Origin: Fulvitalea axinellae
GTDB taxonomy: Bacteria; Bacteroidota; Bacteroidia; Cytophagales; Cyclobacteriaceae
Length of the DNA stretch: 64,000 bases
Direction of reading: 5' to 3'
Assembly (NCBI RefSeq): GCF_036492835.1
Contig: NZ_AP025318.1
Span: 186,001 to 250,000 of the forward strand
Part shown: one piece after another, positions 1-7,885 of the stretch
Numbering within the stretch: the stretch's first letter is position 1
How the letters are laid out: each line of letters opens with the position of its first letter
Made by a program: the position numbers and the translations under genes
The notes under the pieces: model-generated
Seen by the model: the letters and a program-made list of their open reading frames with translations, nothing else
Database searches by the model: none
Told to the model about the DNA's origin: nothing

Positions 1-2
1 TG

Positions 3-716
3 CTTAGAAGGTCTGAGCATCCGGAGGAAAAAAGAATCTATGACGGATCACCGATAAGAATTCCCGACAGAACCCTGCTTCCCAACCTTGAAAGTGGACG
101 TTTTATCCAACAAGTTCCTTGTGATGAAGAAGCCAAAAGCATATTCGGATTTATCCCAGAAGAAGAACACGAGCGAAAACGCAGGGCATTAATACTCTAC
201 CGGAAGATTCAGGAATCGCAACACCCCACAAAACCTCATGAAGAAGGTGCCTCAGGCTATACGCCACAGGGACTCAAAGCACAATTTAGCGGAAAACACC
301 AATACGAACATTTTTCAGCCTTAAGGGAACTCTCAAAGGAGGAACTGCAAAACCCAAAAGGCGTCCTGTACAAAGCCTATACGGCCCTTAGACACCACGC
401 CGCCCCCGGAGCGCACGGCATAGAAGTCAGTGAAGAACCTGAGGGAACGGACTTACCGGTATCGGCGTTGGGAGATGTCAACTCCGTGGCCGATCCCGCC
501 AGCCGTAGCGTCACAAACTCTACCCGCCCGAATCACTTTCTGCACCCGGGCGCCGTAAACCGGCAAGTCGTTATACAAGGAAAAACATTGGGTATCCGTA
601 CCGTAGGCATAGGAAAAGGAGCCTTTCCAAAAATGAATTCCTGGTTGGCTCCCGTAGTATGGAATCCCGTCGATAAACAGATCCGCTTAGAATTATCTTC
701 CGAACGGAACCAATAA
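3..716 (+). CDS. Unrecognised protein, C-terminal 237 codons (5' end outside window)
   Basis: The frame is open from the first bases and runs without a stop to TAA at 714-716. It has no in-frame ATG, GTG or TTG before 468, so the true start lies upstream of the window. The visible part is hydrophilic and rich in charged residues for its first 150 residues. A compact, more hydrophobic tail follows (about residues 180-232, ending in LAPVVWNPVDKQIRLEL). There is no signal peptide, membrane segment or known motif in the visible part. A charged stretch followed by a compact C-terminal module resembles polymorphic toxin or secreted effector architecture, but that is only inference. It ends 32 nt from the stop of a convergent channel-like gene. 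Confidence 0.7.
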   Translation, partial: LRRSEHPEEKRIYDGSPIRIPDRTLLPNLESGRFIQQVPCDEEAKSIFGFIPEEEHERKRRALILYRKIQESQHPTKPHEEGASGYTPQGLKAQFSGKHQYEHFSALRELSKEELQNPKGVLYKAYTALRHHAAPGAHGIEVSEEPEGTDLPVSALGDVNSVADPASRSVTNSTRPNHFLHPGAVNRQVVIQGKTLGIRTVGIGKGAFPKMNSWLAPVVWNPVDKQIRLELSSERNQ

Positions 717-748
717 CGTTCGCACTACCTTTTCGGAATGAATCACGA

Positions 749-1144
749 TTATTTTCCCGACATCTCTTTACGCAACATCTTTTCTCTTCTAAGAACTGTC
801 AGCAACAATGTGCACAACCTAATTACCAGAAAAGTACAAACGCCAAAAAGTGTAGAAATAAAGGACACTCTTAACCCTCCCGCAAGCAACTTCATTGATA
901 TATCACCTACCTGTTCAATAACCTCTAGTGCTCCCATCAAACCCAAGAACTGACCGAAAACGCCAAAAACCATCGCAAATAGACCTAACGAGTTAGCGAT
1001 ACTGACCCTACTCTCAAATTTCTCTCTGTTTTCAATAACAAGATACGCCCGGACAATCAACACTAACCCCGCTACAAACATAATTACCAACGGCCCCGTG
1101 AAGTAAAGGCCTCCCATAATTATCAAATTAAAAAGCTTTGTCAT
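749..1144 (-). CDS. Small ExbB/TolQ/MotA-like membrane protein
   Basis: A 131-residue protein with three predicted membrane segments (about 8-32, 48-70 and 85-115). The second half resembles the TM2-TM3 region of MotA/TolQ/ExbB proton channels: a Gly-rich helix (GLFAMVFGVFGQFLGLMGAL), a short linker, then LLAGGLRVSFISTLFGVCTF. That family powers TonB receptors, Tol-Pal, flagella or gliding through an ion flux across the inner membrane. Typical ExbB or TolQ proteins are about 220-240 residues, so this one lacks most of the cytoplasmic loop. No ExbD/TolR/MotB partner lies beside it. It is a single gene, divergent from the LytS kinase across a 300-nt gap. The family call is moderate; the driven system is unknown. 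Confidence 0.6.
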   Translation of the reverse strand: MTKLFNLIIMGGLYFTGPLVIMFVAGLVLIVRAYLVIENREKFESRVSIANSLGLFAMVFGVFGQFLGLMGALEVIEQVGDISMKLLAGGLRVSFISTLFGVCTFLVIRLCTLLLTVLRREKMLRKEMSGK

Positions 1145-1444
1145 GATTCTCTTTGTTTAAATGAAACATGCCCAATACTAAAGAATTAGTAATTGCCGAA
1201 TTATATTTTTGCGACGAACGGCTTTTTGTTTCCTCCAAAAAGCATCACGGCGATCACTAACATAAAATCACGGAACAAATTTGGTCAAATCAAGCCCTTA
1301 ATCGGTTATTCGTCGCAAAGAATCACTTATAACATTTAAAAACGACACTTTTAAACCCTAAAGCGTGACTAAAAACGAAAAATAGCCTAGTTCCAAAAAT
1401 TAAGTATATTATATCTAGCTTTAAAAGATACGGATTAAAACAGC
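1145..1444. other. Divergent intergenic region, 300 nt
   Basis: This AT-rich spacer separates two divergent genes and should hold both promoters. No open frame is convincing. It contains an 11-bp inverted repeat, listed separately. No clear Bacteroidota promoter (TTG then TAnnTTTG) could be placed with confidence. Confidence 0.5.
1208..1319. repeat. 11-bp inverted repeat, arms 91 nt apart
   Basis: TTTGCGACGAA at 1208-1218 is repeated as its exact reverse complement TTCGTCGCAAA at 1309-1319. The arms lie inside the divergent promoter region of the ExbB-like gene and the LytS kinase. Paired operator half-sites are possible, as is chance. Confidence 0.5.
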
Positions 1445-2560
1445 ATGGCGATAAATTTTAAAAATGATAAACTGAAACCACTCAAATACTTGCCTCTGCA
1501 TCTATTGGCATGGAGCGCCGTACTTTGGTTTTATATCCATTTTTTCGGTTTCCAAAGCAATGATTCTGAGTACGCATTCTTTTTTTCCGCCTGCCTGATG
1601 CCTGTAAGTATTGGCACCACATATACCACTATTTATTATCTGATTCCAAAATACCTACTTCAGAAACGCTACTGGAAATTTGCGATTTATTCGCTTTACA
1701 CACTTATCATCTCGGCGTATTTTATCATCATTTCCATTTTTTACGCAATGGTTTTCTTATCGGAATTGCGCATAAACGATATGCCTCCGATGAGCAAAAG
1801 CGTATTCATTATTTTCGTCGGAATATATTTGGTTGTACTCGCCGCCTCGGCCGTTTACCTGTTTCGCCACGCCTTTAAAGCCCAACAACGAAACCACGAA
1901 CTCGAAAAGAAAATCCTAGCCACTCAATTACTTCTTAAAGAACAGGAAATCGAATACCTGAAAATGCAGATTCGTCCGCATTTTCTTTTTAACACACTTA
2001 ATTCGCTGTATGGATTTGCGCTCACCAAATCGGAAGACACGCCGGAATTAATCCTAAAACTCTCAAACCTATTGGATTACCTGCTTTACCAGACCAAAAA
2101 GCCACTTGTATCATTAGCGCGCGAAGCCGAACATTTAAATGATTATCTCCAATTGGAAAAAGCCCGGTTTAAGGACAGTCTGGATATCCGTTTCCAAACC
2201 GACGGCGAACTGGACGATGTCCAAATCGCTCCGATGTTATTGATTCCTTTTGTCGAAAACGCCTTCAAACACGGCCGAAGCAACGAGGGAACGCTCTCTG
2301 TTTCCGTTAATCTATCCGTAAATGAGCAAACCATTGATTTCAAAGTCCATAACACAACGGGAAAACCTGAAAAAGTCAAAAAGAAACACGGCATTGGACT
2401 TTCGAATATGAGGAAAAGGCTCGAAATGCTTTATCCTGACCGCCATTCCCTCGAATTGGAAAACGACGAAGGATGGTTTGAGGCCCGTTTGTCCGTAACT
2501 ATCGGCCAGAATCTCGAAACAGAAATCAAAACCCCAAAAGCAGAAAATCATGGAGCGTAA
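1445..2560 (+). CDS. LytS/YehU-family sensor histidine kinase
   Basis: A 371-residue inner-membrane kinase with four predicted membrane segments (about 18-36, 44-66, 78-105 and 120-143). A coiled linker follows, then the His_kinase module RPHFLFNTLN with phospho-acceptor His179. The ATPase part shows an N box (IPFVENAFKHG, about 268-278) and a G box (HGIGLSNMRKR, about 315-325). No separate periplasmic sensor domain exists, so sensing is probably through the membrane bundle. It overlaps the next gene, a LytTR regulator, by 11 nt, which indicates translational coupling and a cognate pair. The target regulon cannot be read from the context. Confidence 0.93.
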   Translation: MAINFKNDKLKPLKYLPLHLLAWSAVLWFYIHFFGFQSNDSEYAFFFSACLMPVSIGTTYTTIYYLIPKYLLQKRYWKFAIYSLYTLIISAYFIIISIFYAMVFLSELRINDMPPMSKSVFIIFVGIYLVVLAASAVYLFRHAFKAQQRNHELEKKILATQLLLKEQEIEYLKMQIRPHFLFNTLNSLYGFALTKSEDTPELILKLSNLLDYLLYQTKKPLVSLAREAEHLNDYLQLEKARFKDSLDIRFQTDGELDDVQIAPMLLIPFVENAFKHGRSNEGTLSVSVNLSVNEQTIDFKVHNTTGKPEKVKKKHGIGLSNMRKRLEMLYPDRHSLELENDEGWFEARLSVTIGQNLETEIKTPKAENHGA

Positions 2561-3266
2561 AATACAGTGTCTGATTGTGGACGACGAGGCTATAGCGAGG
2601 GAAATTATCGAAACCCATCTCCGTAAAATCCCGGTAGCAGAAATAGCGGGAAAATGCAAAAATGCTGTCGAAGCGTTTCGTATTGTCAACACCCAACAAA
2701 TCGACCTGATTTTTCTGGATATCAATATGCCAGAAATTTCTGGCCTTTCATTCGCCAAAAGCGTTCCGCCAAATACCAAAATCATTTTCACCACCGCTTA
2801 TCGCGAATACGCCATAGACGGATTTGACCTGCGTGCGGTGGATTATCTGCTCAAACCGATCTCTTTCGAGCGATTATTGAAATCCGTACAAAACTATCTG
2901 GAACTTAACGACAAACCGGCCCAATCTGCGCCAACAAAAAATCAGGATTTTATCTTCGTGCGTTCGGATAGGAAAATGGTAAAAGTAAAACTCGACGAAC
3001 TTCACTATGTCGAAAGCCTTAAAGATTATCTTAAAATACACTTGGCCGACCGGTTTATAGTTACACGGGAAACTATCTCCGGCTTGGTCGATCGTTTACC
3101 AAAAAATTCATTTCTGAGAATTCACCGTTCATTCGTCGTTAACCTTTCTCATATCGATGCTTATACCAACGAGAGCGTGGAAATAAACAAAACAGTTTTG
3201 CCGATTAGCCGGCAGTACAAACAAGAAGTTTCCGATTTTCTAAACGACTCCGTCTCCTCTCACTAA
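2550..3266 (+). CDS. LytTR-family response regulator
   Basis: 238 residues: an N-terminal receiver (about 4-118) with acidic pocket residues Asp11/Asp12 and phospho-acceptor Asp57 in FLDINMPE, then a LytTR DNA-binding domain (about 133-235) containing the typical FLRIHRSFVVNLSHI segment. It should bind DNA as a dimer when phosphorylated by the overlapping upstream kinase. The architecture is the usual length for Bacteroidota LytTR regulators. A ThiE-like gene follows 29 nt downstream and could be read through, but a functional link is not evident. Confidence 0.94.
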   Translation: MERKIQCLIVDDEAIAREIIETHLRKIPVAEIAGKCKNAVEAFRIVNTQQIDLIFLDINMPEISGLSFAKSVPPNTKIIFTTAYREYAIDGFDLRAVDYLLKPISFERLLKSVQNYLELNDKPAQSAPTKNQDFIFVRSDRKMVKVKLDELHYVESLKDYLKIHLADRFIVTRETISGLVDRLPKNSFLRIHRSFVVNLSHIDAYTNESVEINKTVLPISRQYKQEVSDFLNDSVSSH

Positions 3267-3295
3267 ATTGCGACAGCAAAGGCCCTGTACCCATT

Positions 3296-3892
3296 ATGGA
3301 TTGTATACTGATATCTTCGGAAAGCGATTTAGAGAAAGAACACGAACTATTAAACGAGATGTTCCGTATCGGACTACGTATTTTTCACCTTCGGAAACCT
3401 TCTTATTCCTCGGAAAAAATGTCCGCATATCTGGATAAAATCAATCCGGAATACCATTCCCGGATAATGATCCACAGCCACCATCATTTGGCCGAAACTT
3501 ACGGCCTCAGAGGAATTCATTTTACGGAAAAAGGGCGGAAATCCCTTTCCGCCCCTTACGGTTCATCGCTTCCGGCCTCTTCCGGATTTCACTCCTTGGA
3601 AGCCCTCAGCCAATACAAAAACTCTTTCGAATACCGTTTCCTGAGCCCAATTTTCGATAGCGTGTCAAAGGCTGGATATACCAGCGGCTTTGAACTTGGA
3701 GAACTTCGAAAATTCTTATTTTCCTATTCTGGAAAAATAATCGCCCTGGGAGGTGTAAAACCTGAAAACACTCATAAAATAAAACTTTCGGGATTTTCAG
3801 GATTCGCCGTGCTCGGAGCTGTTTGGCAGTCCCAAAATCCAGTAAATACTTTACGCGAATTTCTCCGGATCTCTGAAGAAAACGTTTCGTAA
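3296..3892 (+). CDS. Thiamine phosphate synthase / TenI-like protein
   Basis: A 198-residue protein with a ThiE/TenI (TIM barrel) pattern: an N-terminal beta strand, FHLRKPSYS resembling the HLRKP-type strand, RGIHFTEKGR resembling the (G)VHLT strand, YRFLSPIFDSVSKAGY resembling the pyrophosphate-loop region, and IIALGGVKPEN near the C-terminus. ThiE condenses HMP-PP with thiazole phosphate, while TenI-type homologues act as thiazole tautomerase. It is slightly shorter than typical ThiE. No other thiamine gene is adjacent, so the stand-alone role is uncertain and a paralogue function is possible. Its stop lies 5 nt from the end of the convergent ABC permease gene. Confidence 0.75.
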   Translation: MDCILISSESDLEKEHELLNEMFRIGLRIFHLRKPSYSSEKMSAYLDKINPEYHSRIMIHSHHHLAETYGLRGIHFTEKGRKSLSAPYGSSLPASSGFHSLEALSQYKNSFEYRFLSPIFDSVSKAGYTSGFELGELRKFLFSYSGKIIALGGVKPENTHKIKLSGFSGFAVLGAVWQSQNPVNTLREFLRISEENVS

Positions 3893-3897
3893 TCTTT

Positions 3898-4683
3898 CTA
3901 TAGGTCCGCCCTTTTTACATACAGAAACGAGATTCCCACAAAGAGCAGGATATAAACCGATCCCAACAAAAGGTCTTGCCCGTAAACATCTGCCGGAACT
4001 GATCCCGGAAATCCCACTTTATAAAGAAACGGGTTAGCGTTCAGTCTTTCGAAAACGTTAAGAGGCAACCAACGTCCAAACTCATCGCCCATTCTCCAAG
4101 CGATCAGCGGTTCGGCCACCCAGGAATAACCCAAAAGTCCAGCCAACGTAAGCGCCGTGTTTTTTGTCAGAAACGCCAGCAACATCGTAAAGGTGAAATA
4201 ACCTAACATGGCGAATCCAAACGCCGGAACATAGCGATATCCTTCAAATATAGAAGTTGCGGCATCGGGCTTTGAAAGGCCTACATACAGCGCCGCTCCC
4301 GTAACCAAAACATACGCGAACAGACTCAAGCCGACGCAAAGCGCAAGCTTGGAGGCCAAAAATTCGCCACGTCCCATACCGTTAAACACATGTTGGCGAA
4401 ACGTTCCGTAAGTAAATTCATTAGCCACTTGCATAGCCACAATTATGGCTGGCAAAATCTTCATAAACTTGGCTACATAGCTCATATTCTGCCAGATATA
4501 CGGAAACCCCATATACTTACCGAAGTCCATATCCACCTGATTTCCCATATCGGAAACCTTAACGATAGCCGTGCTCAAGTTCGTGGTTACGATAAAAAAG
4601 ACCAGCACGTAAATTCCCATAAGAATAAAAAAGGACCGGCTATGGAAAAGCTTTCTGTATTCTATTTTCAAAATTCGTTTCAT
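3898..4683 (-). CDS. ABC-2 type exporter permease
   Basis: A 261-residue integral membrane protein with about six hydrophobic segments (roughly 17-38, 75-90, 112-135, 150-178, 180-200 and 238-256). The start MKRILKIEYRKLFHSRSFF, a cytoplasmic amphipathic helix before TM1, is typical of ABC-2 permeases. It begins 6 nt after the stop of the upstream ATPase gene, so the two form one exporter. Substrate is not deducible; family members export lipids, antibiotics, peptides or take part in gliding-related export. Confidence 0.85.
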   Translation of the reverse strand: MKRILKIEYRKLFHSRSFFILMGIYVLVFFIVTTNLSTAIVKVSDMGNQVDMDFGKYMGFPYIWQNMSYVAKFMKILPAIIVAMQVANEFTYGTFRQHVFNGMGRGEFLASKLALCVGLSLFAYVLVTGAALYVGLSKPDAATSIFEGYRYVPAFGFAMLGYFTFTMLLAFLTKNTALTLAGLLGYSWVAEPLIAWRMGDEFGRWLPLNVFERLNANPFLYKVGFPGSVPADVYGQDLLLGSVYILLFVGISFLYVKRADL

Positions 4684-4689
4684 ATCGGC

Positions 4690-5589
4690 TTATTTATTCT
4701 TGAGCAATTTTAAAAACTGTTCTTCCAGGCTTCCTTTCTTCACGTTGAAGTGTGTAAACACCACGCCTTGCTTGGCCATCTCCACGCTGAAGTCTTTGAC
4801 ATAGGTTTCGTCTGATATTGAAATCATTACAAAACCGCCCTCACGTTTCACTTTGTTTACCGCAGGGAATTTTTTGGCCAAATTAATTAATTCGGCTTCG
4901 TCGGAAGTTTTGGTCTCTATCCAGATCTCGTCGCCAAGCATGCCCTCTACAGTACCCGAATAAAGCGTCTGGCCTTTGCTCAAAACCAAAGTGTGGGTAC
5001 ACACTTTCTGAACTTCGTCGAGCAGGTGGCTGGCCAAAAGAATCGTGACGCCGGTTTCGGAAACGGACTTTATAATATCGCGCACCTCCGCAATGCCCGT
5101 CGGGTCAAGGCCGTTTGTGGGTTCGTCGAGAATCAGCACTTCGGGCGAGCCTAACAAAGCCACCGCCAGCGCCAAACGCTGTTTCATTCCCAAGGAATAC
5201 AAGCCGAAAGCTTTATCGCCCCAATCACCGAGTCCTACAATTCCCAAAACCCGAAGAACCTCGCTGTAAGGAAGGCTCTTGATATCGGCCACTATCTTCA
5301 GGTTGTTCACACCGCTCAGATTCGGGTTGAAAGACGGCGCTTCCAACATCGCCCCGATTTTCCGGCGCTGTTTAGGATCGTTTTCCGCTTGGCCAAACCA
5401 TGAATACTCCCCGCTGTTTTTCGACAATGTTCCTAACAGGATTCCCAAAGCGGTGGTCTTTCCGCTTCCGTTCGGGCCCAAAACTCCGTAGACTTGTCCG
5501 CTCTTTAGCTCAAGTCCGAAATCAGTGAGGGCCAGCAAAGAGCCGTAGCGTTTGCTCAGGCCTTTGGCGCTCAAAATTATATCGCTCAT
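4690..5589 (-). CDS. ABC transporter ATP-binding protein
   Basis: 299 residues from ATG at 5589. The frame is open further upstream, but the Walker fold starts directly after MSDIILSAKGLSKRYG, so the longer form is unlikely. Walker A is GPNGSGKT (38-45), the signature is YSLGMKQ (131-137), and Walker B with catalytic Glu is VLILDEP (151-157). The H-loop region reads LLASHLLDEV. The C-terminal 80 residues form the regulatory tail common in ABC-2 exporters of the CcmA/NatA/DrrA group. It is the first gene of a two-gene unit with the ABC-2 permease. A preceding spacer of 390 nt should hold the promoter. Confidence 0.93.
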   Translation of the reverse strand: MSDIILSAKGLSKRYGSLLALTDFGLELKSGQVYGVLGPNGSGKTTALGILLGTLSKNSGEYSWFGQAENDPKQRRKIGAMLEAPSFNPNLSGVNNLKIVADIKSLPYSEVLRVLGIVGLGDWGDKAFGLYSLGMKQRLALAVALLGSPEVLILDEPTNGLDPTGIAEVRDIIKSVSETGVTILLASHLLDEVQKVCTHTLVLSKGQTLYSGTVEGMLGDEIWIETKTSDEAELINLAKKFPAVNKVKREGGFVMISISDETYVKDFSVEMAKQGVVFTHFNVKKGSLEEQFLKLLKNK

Positions 5590-5979
5590 ATGGCTATTCC
5601 GATTTAAGTTCCGTAAAGTGAATAAGCCCAAATCGAAGCGGAAAAACCGCCAAACAAGCCAAACATAAGGACCGGTTTTAGAAAAAAGACTTATTCCGAA
5701 AAAATAAACGTAATTCAATATACGGCCAAAAGTCTATTGTTAACGAAAAAAATACGCGAAGACGCAGACCGGGCCACCAATGGAAAAAAACCGGGACTTC
5801 CGGCAAGCCCCAAAACGAAAAAACCAGGACCCTTTTGGCCCCGGTTTTTATTATCTGCCCAGTAAAACTTCTAATTCTTCCAGTAAAATAAAAGAGTTAT
5901 AATCAATTGCTTTTCAATAACTTTAAGAGGAAGTCGATTAGATTCTAAAGATAGAAATCACCTCTCGATCTATTCAAAA
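5590..5979. other. Intergenic region, 390 nt
   Basis: This spacer lies between the sulfatase stop (5980, minus strand) and the ABC ATPase start (5589, minus strand). It holds the sulfatase terminator (listed separately), a weak stem-loop near 5892-5924 and presumably the ABC operon promoter. No gene is evident. Confidence 0.5.
5818..5847 (-). terminator. Rho-independent terminator of the first sulfatase gene
   Basis: The arms at 5837-5847 and 5821-5831 pair over 11 positions with two G-U pairs and a 5-nt loop. On the minus strand they are followed by six U. It lies about 130 nt after the sulfatase stop. Confidence 0.75.
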
Positions 5980-7533
5980 TCAGATCCCGGCTTCAAGCGT
6001 TTTTTTCTTCGATCCGATTTCCTTGATCTCAAGACATTTTTTCTCCAAACGCTCCGCCACTTCCGGATAAACATCGATCAGGTTTTTCCTTTCGGAAATA
6101 TCAGCTTCCATATCATAGAGAGCATACGGCTTCTCGAAGTTCTTGCCACGCGGCTTTTGTCTTCCGCCCGAACCGGAGCCCAAAACCAATTTCCACTTAC
6201 CGTCACGGATGGCGAACATTCCTCCGATAGAATGGTGAATTACCGGCGGACGGGCTTCTTCCAACTGTTTTTCCTCCAGCAACGAATAGAAACTAAAGCT
6301 ATCCTCACCGGCGTTATCCGCCAATTTTCCTCCCGTAATATCGACTACCGTAGCGAACAGGTCGGTCAGGCAAACGGTGGAATCGACGATTACGCCATTT
6401 TTGATCTTGTCCGGCCAACGCACCAAGAACGGCACGCGGTGGCCACCCTCCCAAATATCGGCTTTGGTACCACGGAAAACGTGGTTGGCCCGGTGGCTTC
6501 CAGGATGAAACCAGAGCTTGCTGGAATCGGCTACATTATCCACGGGCTGTTCAGCGGTGTCGTAGCTGTACATAAACGAGCCGTTGTCGCTGGTGTATAC
6601 CACCAAAGTGTTGTCCTCTACTCCGGCTTCTTTGAGCGTTCGGTTCAGCTCACCGATCGTCCAGTCCACTTGGCTTACGAAGTCGGCGTAATGGCCCAAA
6701 CCTGTGGTACCACGGAAACGTTTATGCGGCATTACCGGCTTGTGTGGCGCGGTGATCGGGAAGTATAGGAAGAACGGTTTTTCACCCTTTGCGCTCTCTT
6801 TGATAAAGGTCTGGGCCTTTCCGAGCAAATGGTCCAACGTTTCCTCAGGGTTGAAAGACGGCGCTTTTTCTCCCGCTCTCATATACGTCGGGGCGGTGAG
6901 TTTTTCCTGTTTGTCGGTCGGCAGTTCGGTAGCCAGCCTGTCTTTTATATAAATGTATGGAGGGAAATCCAGCGAAGCGGAAATGATATACGACTCGTCA
7001 AACCCCCAATCGTTTGGCGTGCGTTTCAAGGGCTTATCATAATTGATTGCTCCCGGCTTGCCGTAATTGGCTGAGCCTTCTTTAGCCTCCGGCTGACGGT
7101 CAAATTCCAATCCCAAGTGCCATTTGCCCACGATTCCCGTTTTATAGCCTTGGGTTTTCAGGTATGAGGCTACGGTCTCGCGCCCTTCCTCTATCACGGG
7201 CTTTCCGTAGCCGTTGATCACGCCGCGTTTCAATCTGCCACGCCAGCAATAACGCCCTGTCAAAACTCCGTAGCGGGTAGGCGTGCACACTGACGAATTC
7301 GTATGGGCATCGGTAAAGGTGGCGCCACCTTCGCTCAACGCATTGAGATTTGGTGTCGGGATTCTTGAGGAGCTATTCAGCGCCTGAATGTCGCCATAGC
7401 CCATATCATCGGCCAAAATAAAAACTATATTGGGCCTTTCCGGCTCCACTTTCGCCTTGCGTTTGCTCCCGCAGGACCCGAAAAAAAGGGTAGCCGCCGA
7501 AGCGCAGGCCAAAAAATAGGTTTTCTTGATCAT
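5980..7533 (-). CDS. S1-family sulfatase lipoprotein (Cys-type)
   Basis: 517 residues with a lipoprotein signal peptide (FFGSC, lipid-acceptor Cys21). The alkaline-phosphatase fold starts at PNIVFILADDMGYGD, with metal-binding Asp42/Asp43. The sulfatase signature CTPTR begins at Cys83, which must be converted to formylglycine by an anSME or FGE maturase not present in this window. VGKWHLG and the later VYTSDNG give further active-site Lys/His and Asp/Asn residues. The CTPTRYGVLTGRY region resembles exo-acting bacterial S1 sulfatases on glycosaminoglycan-like or algal sugars, but substrate is not certain. It is a lone gene with its own terminator, not within the FAS1/Sus locus. Confidence 0.93.
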   Translation of the reverse strand: MIKKTYFLACASAATLFFGSCGSKRKAKVEPERPNIVFILADDMGYGDIQALNSSSRIPTPNLNALSEGGATFTDAHTNSSVCTPTRYGVLTGRYCWRGRLKRGVINGYGKPVIEEGRETVASYLKTQGYKTGIVGKWHLGLEFDRQPEAKEGSANYGKPGAINYDKPLKRTPNDWGFDESYIISASLDFPPYIYIKDRLATELPTDKQEKLTAPTYMRAGEKAPSFNPEETLDHLLGKAQTFIKESAKGEKPFFLYFPITAPHKPVMPHKRFRGTTGLGHYADFVSQVDWTIGELNRTLKEAGVEDNTLVVYTSDNGSFMYSYDTAEQPVDNVADSSKLWFHPGSHRANHVFRGTKADIWEGGHRVPFLVRWPDKIKNGVIVDSTVCLTDLFATVVDITGGKLADNAGEDSFSFYSLLEEKQLEEARPPVIHHSIGGMFAIRDGKWKLVLGSGSGGRQKPRGKNFEKPYALYDMEADISERKNLIDVYPEVAERLEKKCLEIKEIGSKKKTLEAGI

Positions 7534-7885
7534 TACAAAATAGGTGTATGTTCCACTTGTTCGGCCGGCAAATTAGAGCGATACCAAGATAAATGCTGTA
7601 ACAGAGAGCCTATTGAGTAAGACACCAGAGATAGTATGTCGGAATGTGAAGAAAAAAGACATTGATGATAGCTATGCTATATTCGAAAAAATGGGTTTTG
7701 GAATATAAAAAAGCCATTTCCTTTTAACCGTTCCTCAAAAGGGGAATCGATCAAAATGAAATGGCTTTCCAGTAAATGAGTCAAAATTCTTTAAATACAG
7801 ATAAGGAAAATTTCCCTATTCAGACTCAGGATGACAACAGTACTTAATACCTGAGACCTAAGACCTACACTCCTTAAGCCATCTA
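7534..7885. other. Intergenic region, 352 nt
   Basis: It contains the nrdBA terminator (7710-7768) and, between there and 7534, the presumed promoter of the sulfatase gene. No coding frame is convincing. Confidence 0.5.
7710..7768 (-). terminator. Terminator of the nrdB-nrdA operon
   Basis: The arms 7710-7725 and 7753-7768 are complementary at 15 of 16 positions (AAAGCCATTTC against GAAATGGCTTT at the base). On the minus strand the hairpin is followed by UUUUAUAUUC. It lies about 120 nt past the nrdA stop. Confidence 0.75.

Noticed and set aside
5590-5718. A 43-residue N-terminal extension of the ABC ATPase.
   Set aside because: The extension is unlike ABC proteins, and the standard start lies at 5589.
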